In this document: positions 14,195-23,143 of the stretch, piece after piece
Numbering within the stretch: the first letter of the stretch is position 1
How the letters are laid out: each line of letters begins with the position of its first letter
Origin: CAYOYH01 sp964408165
GTDB lineage: Bacteria > Patescibacteriota > Saccharimonadia > Saccharimonadales > CAYOYH01
Assembly (NCBI GenBank): GCA_964408165.1
Contig: CAYOYH010000003.1
Span: 1 to 31,399, forward strand
Length of the DNA: 31,399 nucleotides
Direction: 5' to 3'
Position numbers and translations under genes: made by a program
Notes under the pieces: generated by a model
Seen by the model: only the letters and a program-made list of their open reading frames with translations
The model's database searches: none
Told to the model about the DNA's origin: nothing

Positions 14195-15232
14195 ATGGAT
14201 CTCATAGTTTCGCAACTAGCATACGACGAAATCGTCGGCATTTTGCTGCTTAGCTTCATGGGCTTTGCCCTGGGCATACTACTCACACCTGTGTACACGC
14301 ATTTTGCTTACAAGCACAAGCTTTGGAAGAAGATTAGGAAAGAAACAACTACCGGTGAAAAAAGCCATATTTTCACTAAGCTACACGCCAAGAAACATGC
14401 CCGGCACTTGCCAACGATGGCTGGTGTAATTATCATTCTGAGCGTGGTGGCCGTGACTGTAACTTTCAACTGGAGCCGAGCTCAAACTTGGTTGCCGGTG
14501 GTGGCGATGCTGGGCGCTGGAGTAGTTGGTTTTTTAGACGACCTCATCAATCTTCGGGGTAACGGCAACGGCGTAGCCGGGCTAAAAACTAAGCTCAAAT
14601 TTGGTCTGATGAGCTTAGTGGCACTGCTTGGCGGTATTTATTTTTACACCAAACTCGGCTATGACAGCTTTCACCTAACATTTGTTGGCGATGTGCATGT
14701 CGGTGTTTTCTTGATACCGATATTTGCGTTTGTAGTTGTGGCTACGGCCAACGCGGTTAACATTACCGATGGACTAGACGGATTGGCTGGGGGGCTGTTG
14801 ACCAGTGCCTTCGCTGCTTACGGCCTATTAGCTCTGCTTCAGGGCAATATTGGAATTGCCGGTTTCGCTATGACTATTGTCGGTGCTTTGCTCGCCTATA
14901 TTTGGTTCAATATTTACCCAGCCCGGTTTATTATGGGCGATGTAGGCTCTTTTGCGCTGGGTGCGTCGCTGGGGGTTATTGCTATGCTTACCGATACACT
15001 AGTGTTGTTGCCGATCATCGGACTGGTGTTTGTGATGGAGACTGGTTCTAGCATGTTGCAGATATTGTCGAAAAAGCTCCGAGGGAAGAAATTGTTTATT
15101 ATTGCACCCCTGCATCATCACTTTGAAGCAATAGGCTGGCCAGAAGCCAAGGTGACAATGCGCTTTTGGGTTATTGGACAGGTAGCAGCAGTGCTGGGAG
15201 TTATTCTGGCGTTAGTTGGCGGACACATCTAA
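14195..15232 (+). CDS. mraY: Phospho-MurNAc-pentapeptide transferase MraY
   Basis: Integral membrane enzyme that transfers phospho-MurNAc-pentapeptide from UDP to undecaprenyl phosphate, giving lipid I. The 345-residue protein has about ten membrane helices. Conserved cytoplasmic residues are visible: Asp115-Asp116 in FLDDLINLR, NITDGLDGLAGG at 189-200 and the histidine motif PLHHHFE near 290. The stop codon shares a base with the ftsW start (TAATG), so translation is coupled. The usual murD neighbour is absent. Confidence 0.96.
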   Translation: MDLIVSQLAYDEIVGILLLSFMGFALGILLTPVYTHFAYKHKLWKKIRKETTTGEKSHIFTKLHAKKHARHLPTMAGVIIILSVVAVTVTFNWSRAQTWLPVVAMLGAGVVGFLDDLINLRGNGNGVAGLKTKLKFGLMSLVALLGGIYFYTKLGYDSFHLTFVGDVHVGVFLIPIFAFVVVATANAVNITDGLDGLAGGLLTSAFAAYGLLALLQGNIGIAGFAMTIVGALLAYIWFNIYPARFIMGDVGSFALGASLGVIAMLTDTLVLLPIIGLVFVMETGSSMLQILSKKLRGKKLFIIAPLHHHFEAIGWPEAKVTMRFWVIGQVAAVLGVILALVGGHI

Positions 15233-16461
15233 TGAAAGGCAGACGGCGTCTTTCCAAACGAGAGGCGGGGACTGACAGAAGGAAACACCGGCCAGACTAC
15301 GGTTTGGTGGTGGTTATTGGTCTGCTGTTGCTCTTAGGACTGGTAACCATTTTTGCTATTAGCCCAGCACTGGTTCAAAGGGGGGGTGCTTCAGATTTGA
15401 TAGGTGGCGACCATCACTACGCCTACAGACAGCTACTGGCAGTGCTGATAGGTGTCGGTGTTTTCGCGACGCTAGCTACGGTGCCGCTAACATTTTGGCA
15501 AAAAATCCAACCACTACTCATCGTAGGTGCACTGGCACTTTCAACGGTTATTTTGATACCGGGCGTCGGACAGGAAATAAGCGGTGCTACCCGCTGGATT
15601 ATAATTGGTCCGTTGTCACTGCAACCATCAGAACTAGTAAAGTTCGCCCTGGTAATTTATTTAGCTTCGTTTTTGAGCGAAAGAATACGCAAAAAAACTC
15701 TTGGCAGCGTCAGCGAGACCCTGAAGCCGATACTGGTGATTACTTTTGGGCTGGCGTTGTTGATTGCCGTTTTCCAAAAAGATCTCGGCACTATGGTATC
15801 CATCGTGTCCATAATCCTATTTATGTATTTCATGAGCGGGGCGGCTATGAAAAATATCGGTATTTACGCCGGCGCAGTATTTGCGGCAGCTTTGGCTGCG
15901 GTGGTGCTTTTCCCGCACCGTTTGCAAAGAGTTTTGACCTTCATTGATCCCTACGCCGACATTGACGGCGCGGGGTATCAGATAAATCAAGCGCTCATAG
16001 CTATAGGTAGTGGCGGACTATTCGGAGTAGGGCTGGGCAGAAGTGTTCAAGTTTTTGGCTACCTACCGGCGGCAGCTAACGATTCGATTTTCGCAATATT
16101 GGCCGAAGTTCTGGGCTTCGTAGGCGCAACGGTAGTGATTATTCTGTTTGGTGTTTTGTTCGTCCGATTACTTAAAATCATGGCAACAAGCACCAATACG
16201 TACATGAAGCTACTGGTTGCAGGCGTGTTTGGCTGGCTGTTTTCCCATACAGTTATCAACATCGGCTCCATGTTGGGACTACTGCCGTTAACAGGGATAC
16301 CGTTACCTTTCCTTAGCCTTGGAGGCACTAGTCTTGTTATGATGATGGCAGCACTGGGACTGGTGTTCAATATTTCCAGGTACACCAGCTTAGATAACAA
16401 AGTTAAGGAGTCAAAAAATGCGCGTAGTCGTAACCGGCGGCGGTTCAGCAGGGCACGTTAA
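15232..16461 (+). CDS. ftsW: Septal peptidoglycan glycosyltransferase FtsW (SEDS family)
   Basis: A polytopic SEDS protein of 409 residues that polymerises lipid II at the septum together with FtsI. A basic N-terminus (MKGRRRLSKREAG) precedes about ten helices. Family features seen are the GATRWI motif, LQPSELVKFALVIYLA, the QKDLGT segment and the C-terminal GLLPLTGIPLPFLSLGG stretch. I chose the ATG at 15232, which overlaps the mraY stop by one base; an upstream in-frame ATG at 15166 would run 66 nt into mraY and add unlikely residues. The C-terminal basic tail (NARSRNRRRFSRAR) overlaps murG by 44 nt. Confidence 0.94.
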   Translation: MKGRRRLSKREAGTDRRKHRPDYGLVVVIGLLLLLGLVTIFAISPALVQRGGASDLIGGDHHYAYRQLLAVLIGVGVFATLATVPLTFWQKIQPLLIVGALALSTVILIPGVGQEISGATRWIIIGPLSLQPSELVKFALVIYLASFLSERIRKKTLGSVSETLKPILVITFGLALLIAVFQKDLGTMVSIVSIILFMYFMSGAAMKNIGIYAGAVFAAALAAVVLFPHRLQRVLTFIDPYADIDGAGYQINQALIAIGSGGLFGVGLGRSVQVFGYLPAAANDSIFAILAEVLGFVGATVVIILFGVLFVRLLKIMATSTNTYMKLLVAGVFGWLFSHTVINIGSMLGLLPLTGIPLPFLSLGGTSLVMMMAALGLVFNISRYTSLDNKVKESKNARSRNRRRFSRAR

Positions 16462-17584
16462 GCCAATTCTAGCGGTCGCAGCTGAAATAAAATCCCAACA
16501 GCCAGAAGCTCAAGTAATTTTTGTTCGTCAAATTGGCGACAAAGATACTTTGAATTTGCTGAAAAATACAGATGAAAATATCGTAGACCAAATCAAAGGG
16601 ATTGCAGCTGGAAAATTTCGCCGATATCACGGTGTTTCATGGCAAAAACAAGTGCTCGATGTAAAGATGCAACTTTTAAATATTCGCGACGCGCTGTTTT
16701 TTGTGATTGGCTTGAAGCAGAGCTTTTTTATGCTTTTATTGCTAAAGCCGGACGTAGTTTTTGTCAAAGGCGGATACGTGGGGCTTCCGGTAGGACTCTG
16801 CGCCTCACTACTGAGGATTCCGCTGATTCTGCACGAATCCGACGTTAAAATGGGTCTGACCAACAGAATTCTCAGTCGGTACGCCCTCGCAGTAGGCGTG
16901 GGTATGCCCGAAGATAATTACCAGCTAGGGAACACTACCATTAGCTTCGTTGGCGTACCGGTGAGCAGTGATTACAAGTTTGTCGGCCCTGCTTTGCAAG
17001 CGAAGTATAAAAAACAGCTCAACATTGACCCGAAAAAAAGAGTCGTGGTGATTACTGGTGGTAGCCGCGGCGCTGAGCGGGTGAACAATATCGTGGTTGC
17101 CATAGGAGCTAGATTAGCCCACGAAGCTCATGTGATTCATCAAACGGGTCAGGAAACGTACCAAGCTACTAAAAAAGCTATCGAAGATCAGTTAACCGAT
17201 GAAACTAGGGGTAATTATCAGCTACTGCCCTTCATCGAGCGCGATATGCAGGTTTATTTGGGGGCAGCCGATGTGGTGGTTGCCAGGGTAGGGACTACTA
17301 CTATGGCCGAGCTGGCAATCACTGCCAAGCCACTAGTGCTAATACCTAACCCGAAATTAGTCTATGGGCATCAGCTTGAAAATGCTAAAATTTACCAGTC
17401 GGCCAACGCGGCAGTGGTTGTTGACGAAGAGCTAGCAATCCAGGATCCCAGTATTCTCCTCGATAATGTCCTACATCTGTTAAATTCGAGCGCTAAGAGA
17501 GAGAAGCTAGCAACGAATCTTCATCGGCTGGCAAAGCCAAGCGCCGCCAAAGACATTGCCAAACTAATATTATCAAAAACATGA
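16418..17584 (+). CDS. murG: Lipid II synthase MurG (GlcNAc transferase)
   Basis: A GT-B glycosyltransferase of 388 residues at the inner membrane face that adds GlcNAc from UDP-GlcNAc to lipid I, giving lipid II. The N-terminal glycine-rich loop TGGGSAGHVKP (residues 6-16) replaces the usual GGTGGH. FVKGGYVGLPVG follows, then a HESD version of the HEQN motif, the second glycine loop VITGGSRGAERVN, and RVGTTTMAELAI in the donor site. Its ATG lies inside ftsW with AAGGAG upstream, which supports this start. It overlaps ftsQ by ATGA. Confidence 0.94.
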   Translation: MRVVVTGGGSAGHVKPILAVAAEIKSQQPEAQVIFVRQIGDKDTLNLLKNTDENIVDQIKGIAAGKFRRYHGVSWQKQVLDVKMQLLNIRDALFFVIGLKQSFFMLLLLKPDVVFVKGGYVGLPVGLCASLLRIPLILHESDVKMGLTNRILSRYALAVGVGMPEDNYQLGNTTISFVGVPVSSDYKFVGPALQAKYKKQLNIDPKKRVVVITGGSRGAERVNNIVVAIGARLAHEAHVIHQTGQETYQATKKAIEDQLTDETRGNYQLLPFIERDMQVYLGAADVVVARVGTTTMAELAITAKPLVLIPNPKLVYGHQLENAKIYQSANAAVVVDEELAIQDPSILLDNVLHLLNSSAKREKLATNLHRLAKPSAAKDIAKLILSKT

Positions 17585-18447
17585 AAAATCCTTTTCGTAG
17601 AAAAAAGCGTCCTCAGAGGCAGGTGAACAAATCATCTGACGTGAAGGTGAATCGCTATATTTCACCCCGTAAAAAGCGGGGAACTGAGACCAGCAATAAA
17701 CGACAAGCGGCTAAGAGAAAACGATTGCTAGGGAAGACTTCCGTGATTAGCCTAGTGGCAGTAATCGGTTTAGTTTTTCTATGGAGCAATAGCCGTGTAA
17801 CAGAGGTAGTCCTGGGAGCTGAACAAGAAATTTATCAACATGAAATCCAGCAACATCTTCACCGAAATATCTTTGCCAACTTCAAACCGTTTATATCTGA
17901 GCAATCTTTAACCGCAGATTTAATGGAGCAATATCCCGAGATTGAATCGGTGACAATCAGAGTGCCGTTTTTCGGCAACACTTTGGAGGTCGAGATCGTC
18001 AAAAGACAAGCGCAGTTAGTTCTGCGCACTGGTGATGGTCGGTACTACATTGTTGATCGTGGCGGTTATGCGTACGCTGTATTTGATCCAGCAGAAAAGA
18101 ACGACAGAGTGGTCATTTTGTCAGATGATACCGAAATGGTTTACGATCTCAGCTCGAACAAGTTTCTTTCGGCGCTAACAGTTGAATTTATAGAAAATAC
18201 TAATGAAATTCTCAGAGGGTTTAAGCAGTATGAAAACCAAACATTTAGCTACCGTATAACAGATAAGGCGCGGGTAATATTTGTAAAGCCAAGCCAAGAG
18301 AAGTACGAGGTAAAAATGCAGCTAGATAGATCGGTGGTGGACCAGACGAATTCGCTTCAAAGCGCTCTTCGTTTTTACGACCAAGAAGGAATAAGCCCAG
18401 TTGAATTTATCGATGTGCGCATAGATGGCGTGGTCTACTATAAATAA
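17581..18447 (+). CDS. ftsQ: Cell division protein FtsQ/DivIB
   Basis: A 288-residue bitopic protein. The cytoplasmic N-terminus is unusually long and basic (about 55 residues rich in Lys/Arg), followed by one helix at about residues 52-70 and an external part: a short POTRA-like region ending in MEQYPEIESVTIRVPFFGNT, then the FtsQ domain with VDRGGYAYAV and the terminal EFIDVRIDGVVYYK that is typical of the family. It links FtsL/FtsB to the divisome. The start overlaps the murG stop by 4 nt (ATGA). It is the last gene of the operon; ftsA and ftsZ do not follow. Confidence 0.86.
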   Translation: MKNPFRRKKRPQRQVNKSSDVKVNRYISPRKKRGTETSNKRQAAKRKRLLGKTSVISLVAVIGLVFLWSNSRVTEVVLGAEQEIYQHEIQQHLHRNIFANFKPFISEQSLTADLMEQYPEIESVTIRVPFFGNTLEVEIVKRQAQLVLRTGDGRYYIVDRGGYAYAVFDPAEKNDRVVILSDDTEMVYDLSSNKFLSALTVEFIENTNEILRGFKQYENQTFSYRITDKARVIFVKPSQEKYEVKMQLDRSVVDQTNSLQSALRFYDQEGISPVEFIDVRIDGVVYYK

Positions 18448-18612
18448 CAGGGGAGTTGTGCGTGGGGCGCACAACAGCAAGTTTGCGCCGGCAAAACTAA
18501 ACACTAGAAGTTTTAAGTACCTAGACGGAAGCAGATACACGGGGTGCTCCGCCCTACTGCTAGTTCTAGTTTTGTTCTTGTCGCGGTAAACAAGAAAACA
18601 TATTTTGCATAT
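18448..18612 (+). other. Structured 3' region after ftsQ
   Basis: GTTGTGCG (18455-18462) and CGCACAAC (18468-18475) form an 8-bp hairpin with a 5-nt loop just after the ftsQ stop, without a T-run. Further on, CAAAACTA near 18493 can pair with TAGTTTTG near 18574, enclosing an AGCAG/CTGCT stem. TTCTTGT/ACAAGAA follows and could act as a weak terminator. A TTGTCG-17-TATTTT pair at 18578-18606 may be a promoter reading rightward. Confidence 0.45.
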
Positions 18613-19018
18613 TAAATACCCGATTTCAAATAAAGCAAATAGACGTAGTGGTGGAGGGTAGTTGACATGAGACGCTACTGGTGAAAACTTAAAATGAGGT
18701 ACCCATGTTGTGGAAAAGTCAAACCGGCATAGACAGCACCACTGCTACAGAGAGCTGGTTTGCGCAGATACCATATTAGCCGCACACTGGGCACTTAACA
18801 AGCAGAGAATAAGCGCAGTACGTAGTTAGCATCCCCCGCTGGAGGGCGCACAGGGTGAAAGAGTTAACTGATTTGGCGCGGCGTAAAATATACATTGTGC
18901 GACATGATGTTTATATTCAAAAGACACTCGCTAACTCATCTTTCTAGATTGCAAATTGTAGTTAGTTGGTGGCGATTACCCGCACACCCTGCTTGCTAGT
19001 TGGTGCGCGGTGTTTTTC
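18613..19018 (+). ncRNA. Candidate structured RNA of unknown class
   Basis: This 400-nt stretch has no credible reading frame but has strong pairing. CAAACCGGC (18720-18728) pairs with GCTGGTTTG (18754-18762), all nine positions including one G-U, around an inner AGCA/TGCT hairpin (18735-18746). It ends in a plus-strand terminator, although the next gene is on the minus strand and ends at 19028, so something here should be transcribed rightward. A possible promoter is TTGTCG-17-TATTTT at 18578-18606. I compared it by eye with RNase P RNA, tmRNA, T-box and SRP RNA and found no full match; the words GGAAAAGTC and ACAGAGAGC recall RNase P, but its 3' signature is missing. Confidence 0.35.
18980..19017 (+). 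terminator. Plus-strand terminator
   Basis: CCGCACACC (18980-18988) pairs with GGTGCGCGG (19002-19010) with one A-C mismatch and a 13-nt loop, and is followed by TGTTTTT. On the minus strand no T-run follows the stem, so it serves rightward transcription. Confidence 0.6.
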
Positions 19019-19027
19019 GTCTAGTTC

Positions 19028-21625
19028 CTAACGCAGCTTTATGATTTCATCTTCCCGGATGATGCCGCTAGGTTTTGGCTTCGGCTTAGCGATGCGTTTG
19101 ACTGGGTTTGATTTAGACTTGTGAGATTTAAATTTTGCATGAGCGGGAGGCTTAGTTGATTTTTGAGTGTTCGGTTTTTGTTTCATACGAGGTTTAGATG
19201 GGGTTTTTGGTGAGGAGTGGTCGCTAGAGGCGACGATTATTGTTTTTTCGACATCGGCTTTTGGTGTGGCGTATAGGCTGCGCGAATTTTCGATAATTTG
19301 TGCTGACAGGTCTTGCTGAGGCGAGGGAATGTTGAGAGTCGTTGCTGAGAACGCCGGCGTCTTCTCTCCCCCGATAGTCATGGCGGCGACGAAATTGCGA
19401 TTATGGAGCTGTATGAGGTCCTGGGAATCAAATTGGGGTTCAAAGTATTTCTGCAGATTAGAGGCATCATCGGCGCCAACTCGGAACGAAACTATCGAGC
19501 CAACGTTGCCAAATACAGCGTCTTTTACCTCGGGTGACATCTGGGAGATGAACTGATTGGCGATAGTTAGGTTCAGACCGTATTTGCGAGCCTCACTCAA
19601 GATAACCGAGAAGGAATCGGTGGCAAAGTTCTGGAATTCATCAACGTACAGGTAGAAGGGTCGTCGGTCGTCTAGACTAGCAATATCAGCGCGGCTCATA
19701 GCTGCTAGCTGTATTTTAGTAACCATCATTGCACCAAGGATAGCGGCGTTGTCCTCCCCTACTAGCCCGCGGGAAAGGTTGACGATGAGGATTTTGCCTC
19801 CGTCCATAATTTCACGAATGTTGAATTTAGATTTTGGCTGTCCAATGATATTTCTAACCAGCGGGTTGGCAGTGAAAGCGCCGACTTTGTTAAGGACGGG
19901 GGCGACAGCCTCGGTCATGAATTTCTCGTTCCAACTACCGAATTCGTTAATCCAGAAATTCCTCACCACTGGATCTTCGACGTTGTCGACTACTTTGGCT
20001 CGGAAATCCTTTTCGGTGAGCATGCGGGTAATGTCTAGCATGGTGGAATTAGGGTAATCCAGTAGCGCCAAAATGGTGTATCTGAGGATGTATTCCAGGC
20101 GTGGACCCCAGGAGTCAAACATGCGTTTCAAGACTCCTACCAGTTCCGAGGAGACGTGGTTTTTGAGCGTGGGGTCAGGTATTTCTAGGGGGTTGAATCC
20201 TACCGGAAATTCCCGATCGGCAGGGTTGAAGTAAACAACATCATTGACGCGATGAGGCGGGATGAATTTGATAATGCTAGCAGCGTAGTCGCCGTGCGGA
20301 TCAATCACCACGAAGCCTTCGTCTCCGAAGACATCAGAGAGCGTCAGAAGCTCCAAAAGTCCCGACTTGCCTACTCCGGTTTGCCCGACAATGTACAGGT
20401 GTCGGCCTCTGTCTGATCGACGAGCGCCGAACTGAATATTTGAACCACGAAAATTAGTGGTGCCAAATGGACTTATTTCTGCATCTGGCAGTGTGCCGAC
20501 AGCCGGCAGATTTGGCGGCGGTTCGGCGGTTTTGGCCGTCGCCCAAACGATATTTGGTGTCTCGACATTAGTATGCGGTAAATGGTAAACGCTAGCTAGC
20601 TCCTCGATGTTAAGGGTGTCTCCACCACGCATAAAAAACCTAGCTCGATACTGCGCCAACCCGTCGGGACTGTAACTGCTAGAACTCTGTTCGAAACCGT
20701 TCAAATTAGTGGTGTTGAATTGTTTGAAGGTTCCAACCATGGCCTGCATACGGAGCCGTGCCGTGGCCTTGTCAGGCCCTAGGTAGATGATTCGTATTTT
20801 TACTTTGTAGCCTAGTTTTCGACTTTTTTCTTCTACTGCCGTGATGCGTGATTTATCACGCTCGCTGAGCTCTTTGACCTTGGTGGCGGCGCTGTCTTCG
20901 GGTGGTCGCCACAGTGCCCCAAACATTTGTCCGAGGTAGGACATGAAGCCACCACTGCCAGCCATCATACCGCCACCGCCCTTGACCCTAGAGGCGTATA
21001 AGCTGGATTTTCTATGCCAAGAATCGTCTATTGGGCGAGCTAGAATTTGAACCCAAAGCTCTTCGTTTTCTTGTTCTAATTTTGATAGCGTTGCGGTTAT
21101 GGCTGCTAGTGGGTCGACCTCGAAATTCTGGAAAGTGTTTATTGGCAGGACTTCATTTTCTTTGAGCTTCAGCTCTGTGGTTAGTACTACTGGCTGTTTA
21201 ATGTCGCGCGCGGTGTAGTCGTCCTTTACTTGGTATATCTGAACGGTGGGGTATTGCGCATATATTTGCCCTTCAACGAAGTTTTGCAGATGCTTCGGCA
21301 CCCAAACATAAAATTTCAACTGCTTACCGATGGCAGCAATCTCAAAGCTAATGTGTTCCTGTAGACGACCTTCCAGGCGGAGTTCTTTTTTAGAACGGAG
21401 GATGCCGTGCAGGCTGGCGAACATTTGCACTGCAGCAAGTTCCTTTTTGTCGTTGGTGCGCGGTATCTCCAACAGTAGTAATACTGAGCTGTCGTTGCCA
21501 ACTGTTTTGGTTTTGCGGTGGTTTTGCCAAGTCAAATAACCCAAAATAGCGGCCACGGGCAACCAGAACCACCACTGGCTCACCAGGCCAAATATCCACC
21601 CTATGAAGCTAAACGAATTAATCAT
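19028..21625 (-). CDS. Membrane-anchored VirD4/TraG-like ATPase
   Basis: An 865-residue protein. Two N-terminal hydrophobic segments (about residues 5-32) anchor it. A conserved region of about 350 residues that I cannot assign follows, with a glycine/methionine-rich loop near 215-230. The ATPase domain has Walker A GQTGVGKS (414-421), VIDPHGDYAAS, and Walker B FYLYVDEFQNFA, as in the HerA/VirD4/TraG superfamily of DNA-pumping or coupling ATPases. The last 70 or so residues are a Lys/Pro/Ser-rich, disordered-looking tail ending in EDEIIKLR. No other type IV secretion gene is nearby, so a role in DNA or protein transfer is inference. TAGACT lies 5 nt before the ATG and there is no Shine-Dalgarno sequence. 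Confidence 0.8.
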   Translation of the reverse strand: MINSFSFIGWIFGLVSQWWFWLPVAAILGYLTWQNHRKTKTVGNDSSVLLLLEIPRTNDKKELAAVQMFASLHGILRSKKELRLEGRLQEHISFEIAAIGKQLKFYVWVPKHLQNFVEGQIYAQYPTVQIYQVKDDYTARDIKQPVVLTTELKLKENEVLPINTFQNFEVDPLAAITATLSKLEQENEELWVQILARPIDDSWHRKSSLYASRVKGGGGMMAGSGGFMSYLGQMFGALWRPPEDSAATKVKELSERDKSRITAVEEKSRKLGYKVKIRIIYLGPDKATARLRMQAMVGTFKQFNTTNLNGFEQSSSSYSPDGLAQYRARFFMRGGDTLNIEELASVYHLPHTNVETPNIVWATAKTAEPPPNLPAVGTLPDAEISPFGTTNFRGSNIQFGARRSDRGRHLYIVGQTGVGKSGLLELLTLSDVFGDEGFVVIDPHGDYAASIIKFIPPHRVNDVVYFNPADREFPVGFNPLEIPDPTLKNHVSSELVGVLKRMFDSWGPRLEYILRYTILALLDYPNSTMLDITRMLTEKDFRAKVVDNVEDPVVRNFWINEFGSWNEKFMTEAVAPVLNKVGAFTANPLVRNIIGQPKSKFNIREIMDGGKILIVNLSRGLVGEDNAAILGAMMVTKIQLAAMSRADIASLDDRRPFYLYVDEFQNFATDSFSVILSEARKYGLNLTIANQFISQMSPEVKDAVFGNVGSIVSFRVGADDASNLQKYFEPQFDSQDLIQLHNRNFVAAMTIGGEKTPAFSATTLNIPSPQQDLSAQIIENSRSLYATPKADVEKTIIVASSDHSSPKTPSKPRMKQKPNTQKSTKPPAHAKFKSHKSKSNPVKRIAKPKPKPSGIIREDEIIKLR

Positions 21626-21921
21626 CTTACAGTCTATTCTCGACTAATCAGAGGCTAATTGCAAACTACTAGAAATTAGAATCTAGACTGGGGAGTGGCG
21701 GATAGTAGATGGTAGGCAGTAGACGGTAGGTGGCCAAAAATTAGAATCTAGAATAGGAGATGGAAGATTACCCCAACATACATTGAGAATGCTGGAGTGT
21801 TGAGAGTCGGAAGCTAGAATCTATAAGTTAGAAATTGGAGCTTAAGCATTAGACGATAAAATGCAGAATCTATCTCCCAATTCCCAGTCTTATCGAGTGC
21901 GCCAGACAGTAGTCCTCTAGC
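21626..21921. repeat. Heptad-type repeat spacer
   Basis: No gene is visible. Repeated words of the family recur: gatagta, gatggta, ggcagta, gacggta near 21700-21730; several ATTAGAATCTAGA words; and TAGACGATA near 21850. The units are more degenerate than in the 3250 and 4120 tracts. The spacer lies between the stop of the sigma4-HARE gene and the start of the VirD4-like ATPase. Confidence 0.7.
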
Positions 21922-22968
21922 CTATTTTTTGTCGTCGGCAGTAGTGTAGGTAGCCTTGGCTACTCGTTTGAACTGAGGCTTGCTCTGTAGATTCAAAAGG
22001 ATGGTAGTTTCTTTAACCTGTCGGTTTTTTAGGACGCGCTTTATAATTTCGTCGCGGTGCAGCGGTTCTCCAGCTTTTTGTAGAATATCAGTAATTACTG
22101 TTGCCACGGTACCTTTTTTATATCCCCATTCGTTGAGAGCGTAGATTCCACGGCCAATAAGTACGAATCGATTATCTTTAATTAATTCGTTATGGATGGC
22201 CTGGGTGGTAACGTCTTTTCGTTTGAAGTTAGATTGACGAATAGAACGAGCGATCTCGCTAAAGTGCATCGGTTTACCTTCGTCCTGCAAAATGACGTAA
22301 ATTTTATCGCGGATGTTCTTCGGGTTAACAGTCGGCCACTTGAGCAGACCCCACTTGTCTTTAAGGTTTGCCAGTTTTTTAGAAATAGTAGCAAAGGCCT
22401 TGATGTGGTCGGGGTGCTCGTAACTGAGGCGAGTGTGAAGTTCGTTGATGGTGATAGGCTGCTTGAGCTCCTCAATGGCATCGACGATGCCATCGACATT
22501 CTTTTTTATAGATTTAGTGTCGTTGTACTCTAGTATGCCTACGGAGTGGAAATACTGATCATTCTCGTCGACAACTGATATGCCAGGTGCCAAAACTGCC
22601 AAGAAAGCTAGGTGCGCCTGATCTCTGTCGGAATTTTCCTTAGTCATTTTGGCGCTAAGATTGGTTATGCGGGCAACGCGACCCAGGTCGTGCAATTCTT
22701 TAATCAGAGCCTTCTCTACTTCGTTAATACTCGGCAGACTAGTTTCTGCTTGGGCTTTGAGGCGTGCTAAGATGGCTTTTTCCAGCTGCCGGACACGTTC
22801 GCGGGTAATTCCCAAAAGTTCACCGATTTGCTCTAAAGTTTCTCTGCGGTCGTATAGTCCAAAACGCCGGCTTATAATTTCTCTTTCGCGATCTCTGTCG
22901 ATCGTGTTGAGGATGTTCTTAACAGATGTCCACACATCGAGTTCACTTGGTTGTGTCGTGTCGCTCAT
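21922..22968 (-). CDS. Sigma-region-4 / HARE-HTH fusion regulator
   Basis: A 348-residue putative transcription factor. Residues about 22-75 match sigma-70 region 4: EREIISRRFGLYDRRETLEQ, then IGELLGITRERVRQLEKAIL, the -35-binding helix-turn-helix. No sigma region 2 or 3 is present, so it cannot open promoters by itself. The rest holds winged-helix units of the HARE type, as in the RNA polymerase delta subunit. The clearest is IRDKIYVILQDEGKPMHFSE to RGIYALNEWGY (about 215-280), with related units before and after it. I chose the ATG at 22968, with AAGGAG 4 nt upstream; an ATG at 22986 adds six residues. It has a consensus promoter and lies downstream of topA. Confidence 0.82.
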   Translation of the reverse strand: MSDTTQPSELDVWTSVKNILNTIDRDREREIISRRFGLYDRRETLEQIGELLGITRERVRQLEKAILARLKAQAETSLPSINEVEKALIKELHDLGRVARITNLSAKMTKENSDRDQAHLAFLAVLAPGISVVDENDQYFHSVGILEYNDTKSIKKNVDGIVDAIEELKQPITINELHTRLSYEHPDHIKAFATISKKLANLKDKWGLLKWPTVNPKNIRDKIYVILQDEGKPMHFSEIARSIRQSNFKRKDVTTQAIHNELIKDNRFVLIGRGIYALNEWGYKKGTVATVITDILQKAGEPLHRDEIIKRVLKNRQVKETTILLNLQSKPQFKRVAKATYTTADDKK

Positions 22969-23017
22969 TGTACTCCTTACAAACATTAATTTAAGTTTTT
23001 ATAGCAAACTTGATTGA

Positions 23018-23046
23018 ATTATAAAATAGTATCTCTATACTGTCAA
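23018..23046 (-). promoter_or_regulatory. Consensus promoter of the sigma4-HARE gene
   Basis: On the minus strand TTGACA (23041-23046) and TATAAT (23018-23023) are both perfect and exactly 17 nt apart. The spacer starts with GTATagagATAC, a small dyad that could be an operator. The leader to the ATG at 22968 would be about 43 nt. Confidence 0.85.
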
Positions 23047-23143
23047 ACAAATTTCCCTTATGCATGCATTATATCATGTAATGGACGCTTCTTGAAATTG
23101 ATGTGAACCCTAAGAGCAATCTCGACAATTTGTCTAATTATCT

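Noticed and set aside
18700..19018. RNase P RNA (rnpB)
   Set aside because: GGAAAAGTC and ACAGAGAGC look suggestive, but the conserved 3' P4 strand and closing helix are not found, so I kept it as an unassigned RNA.
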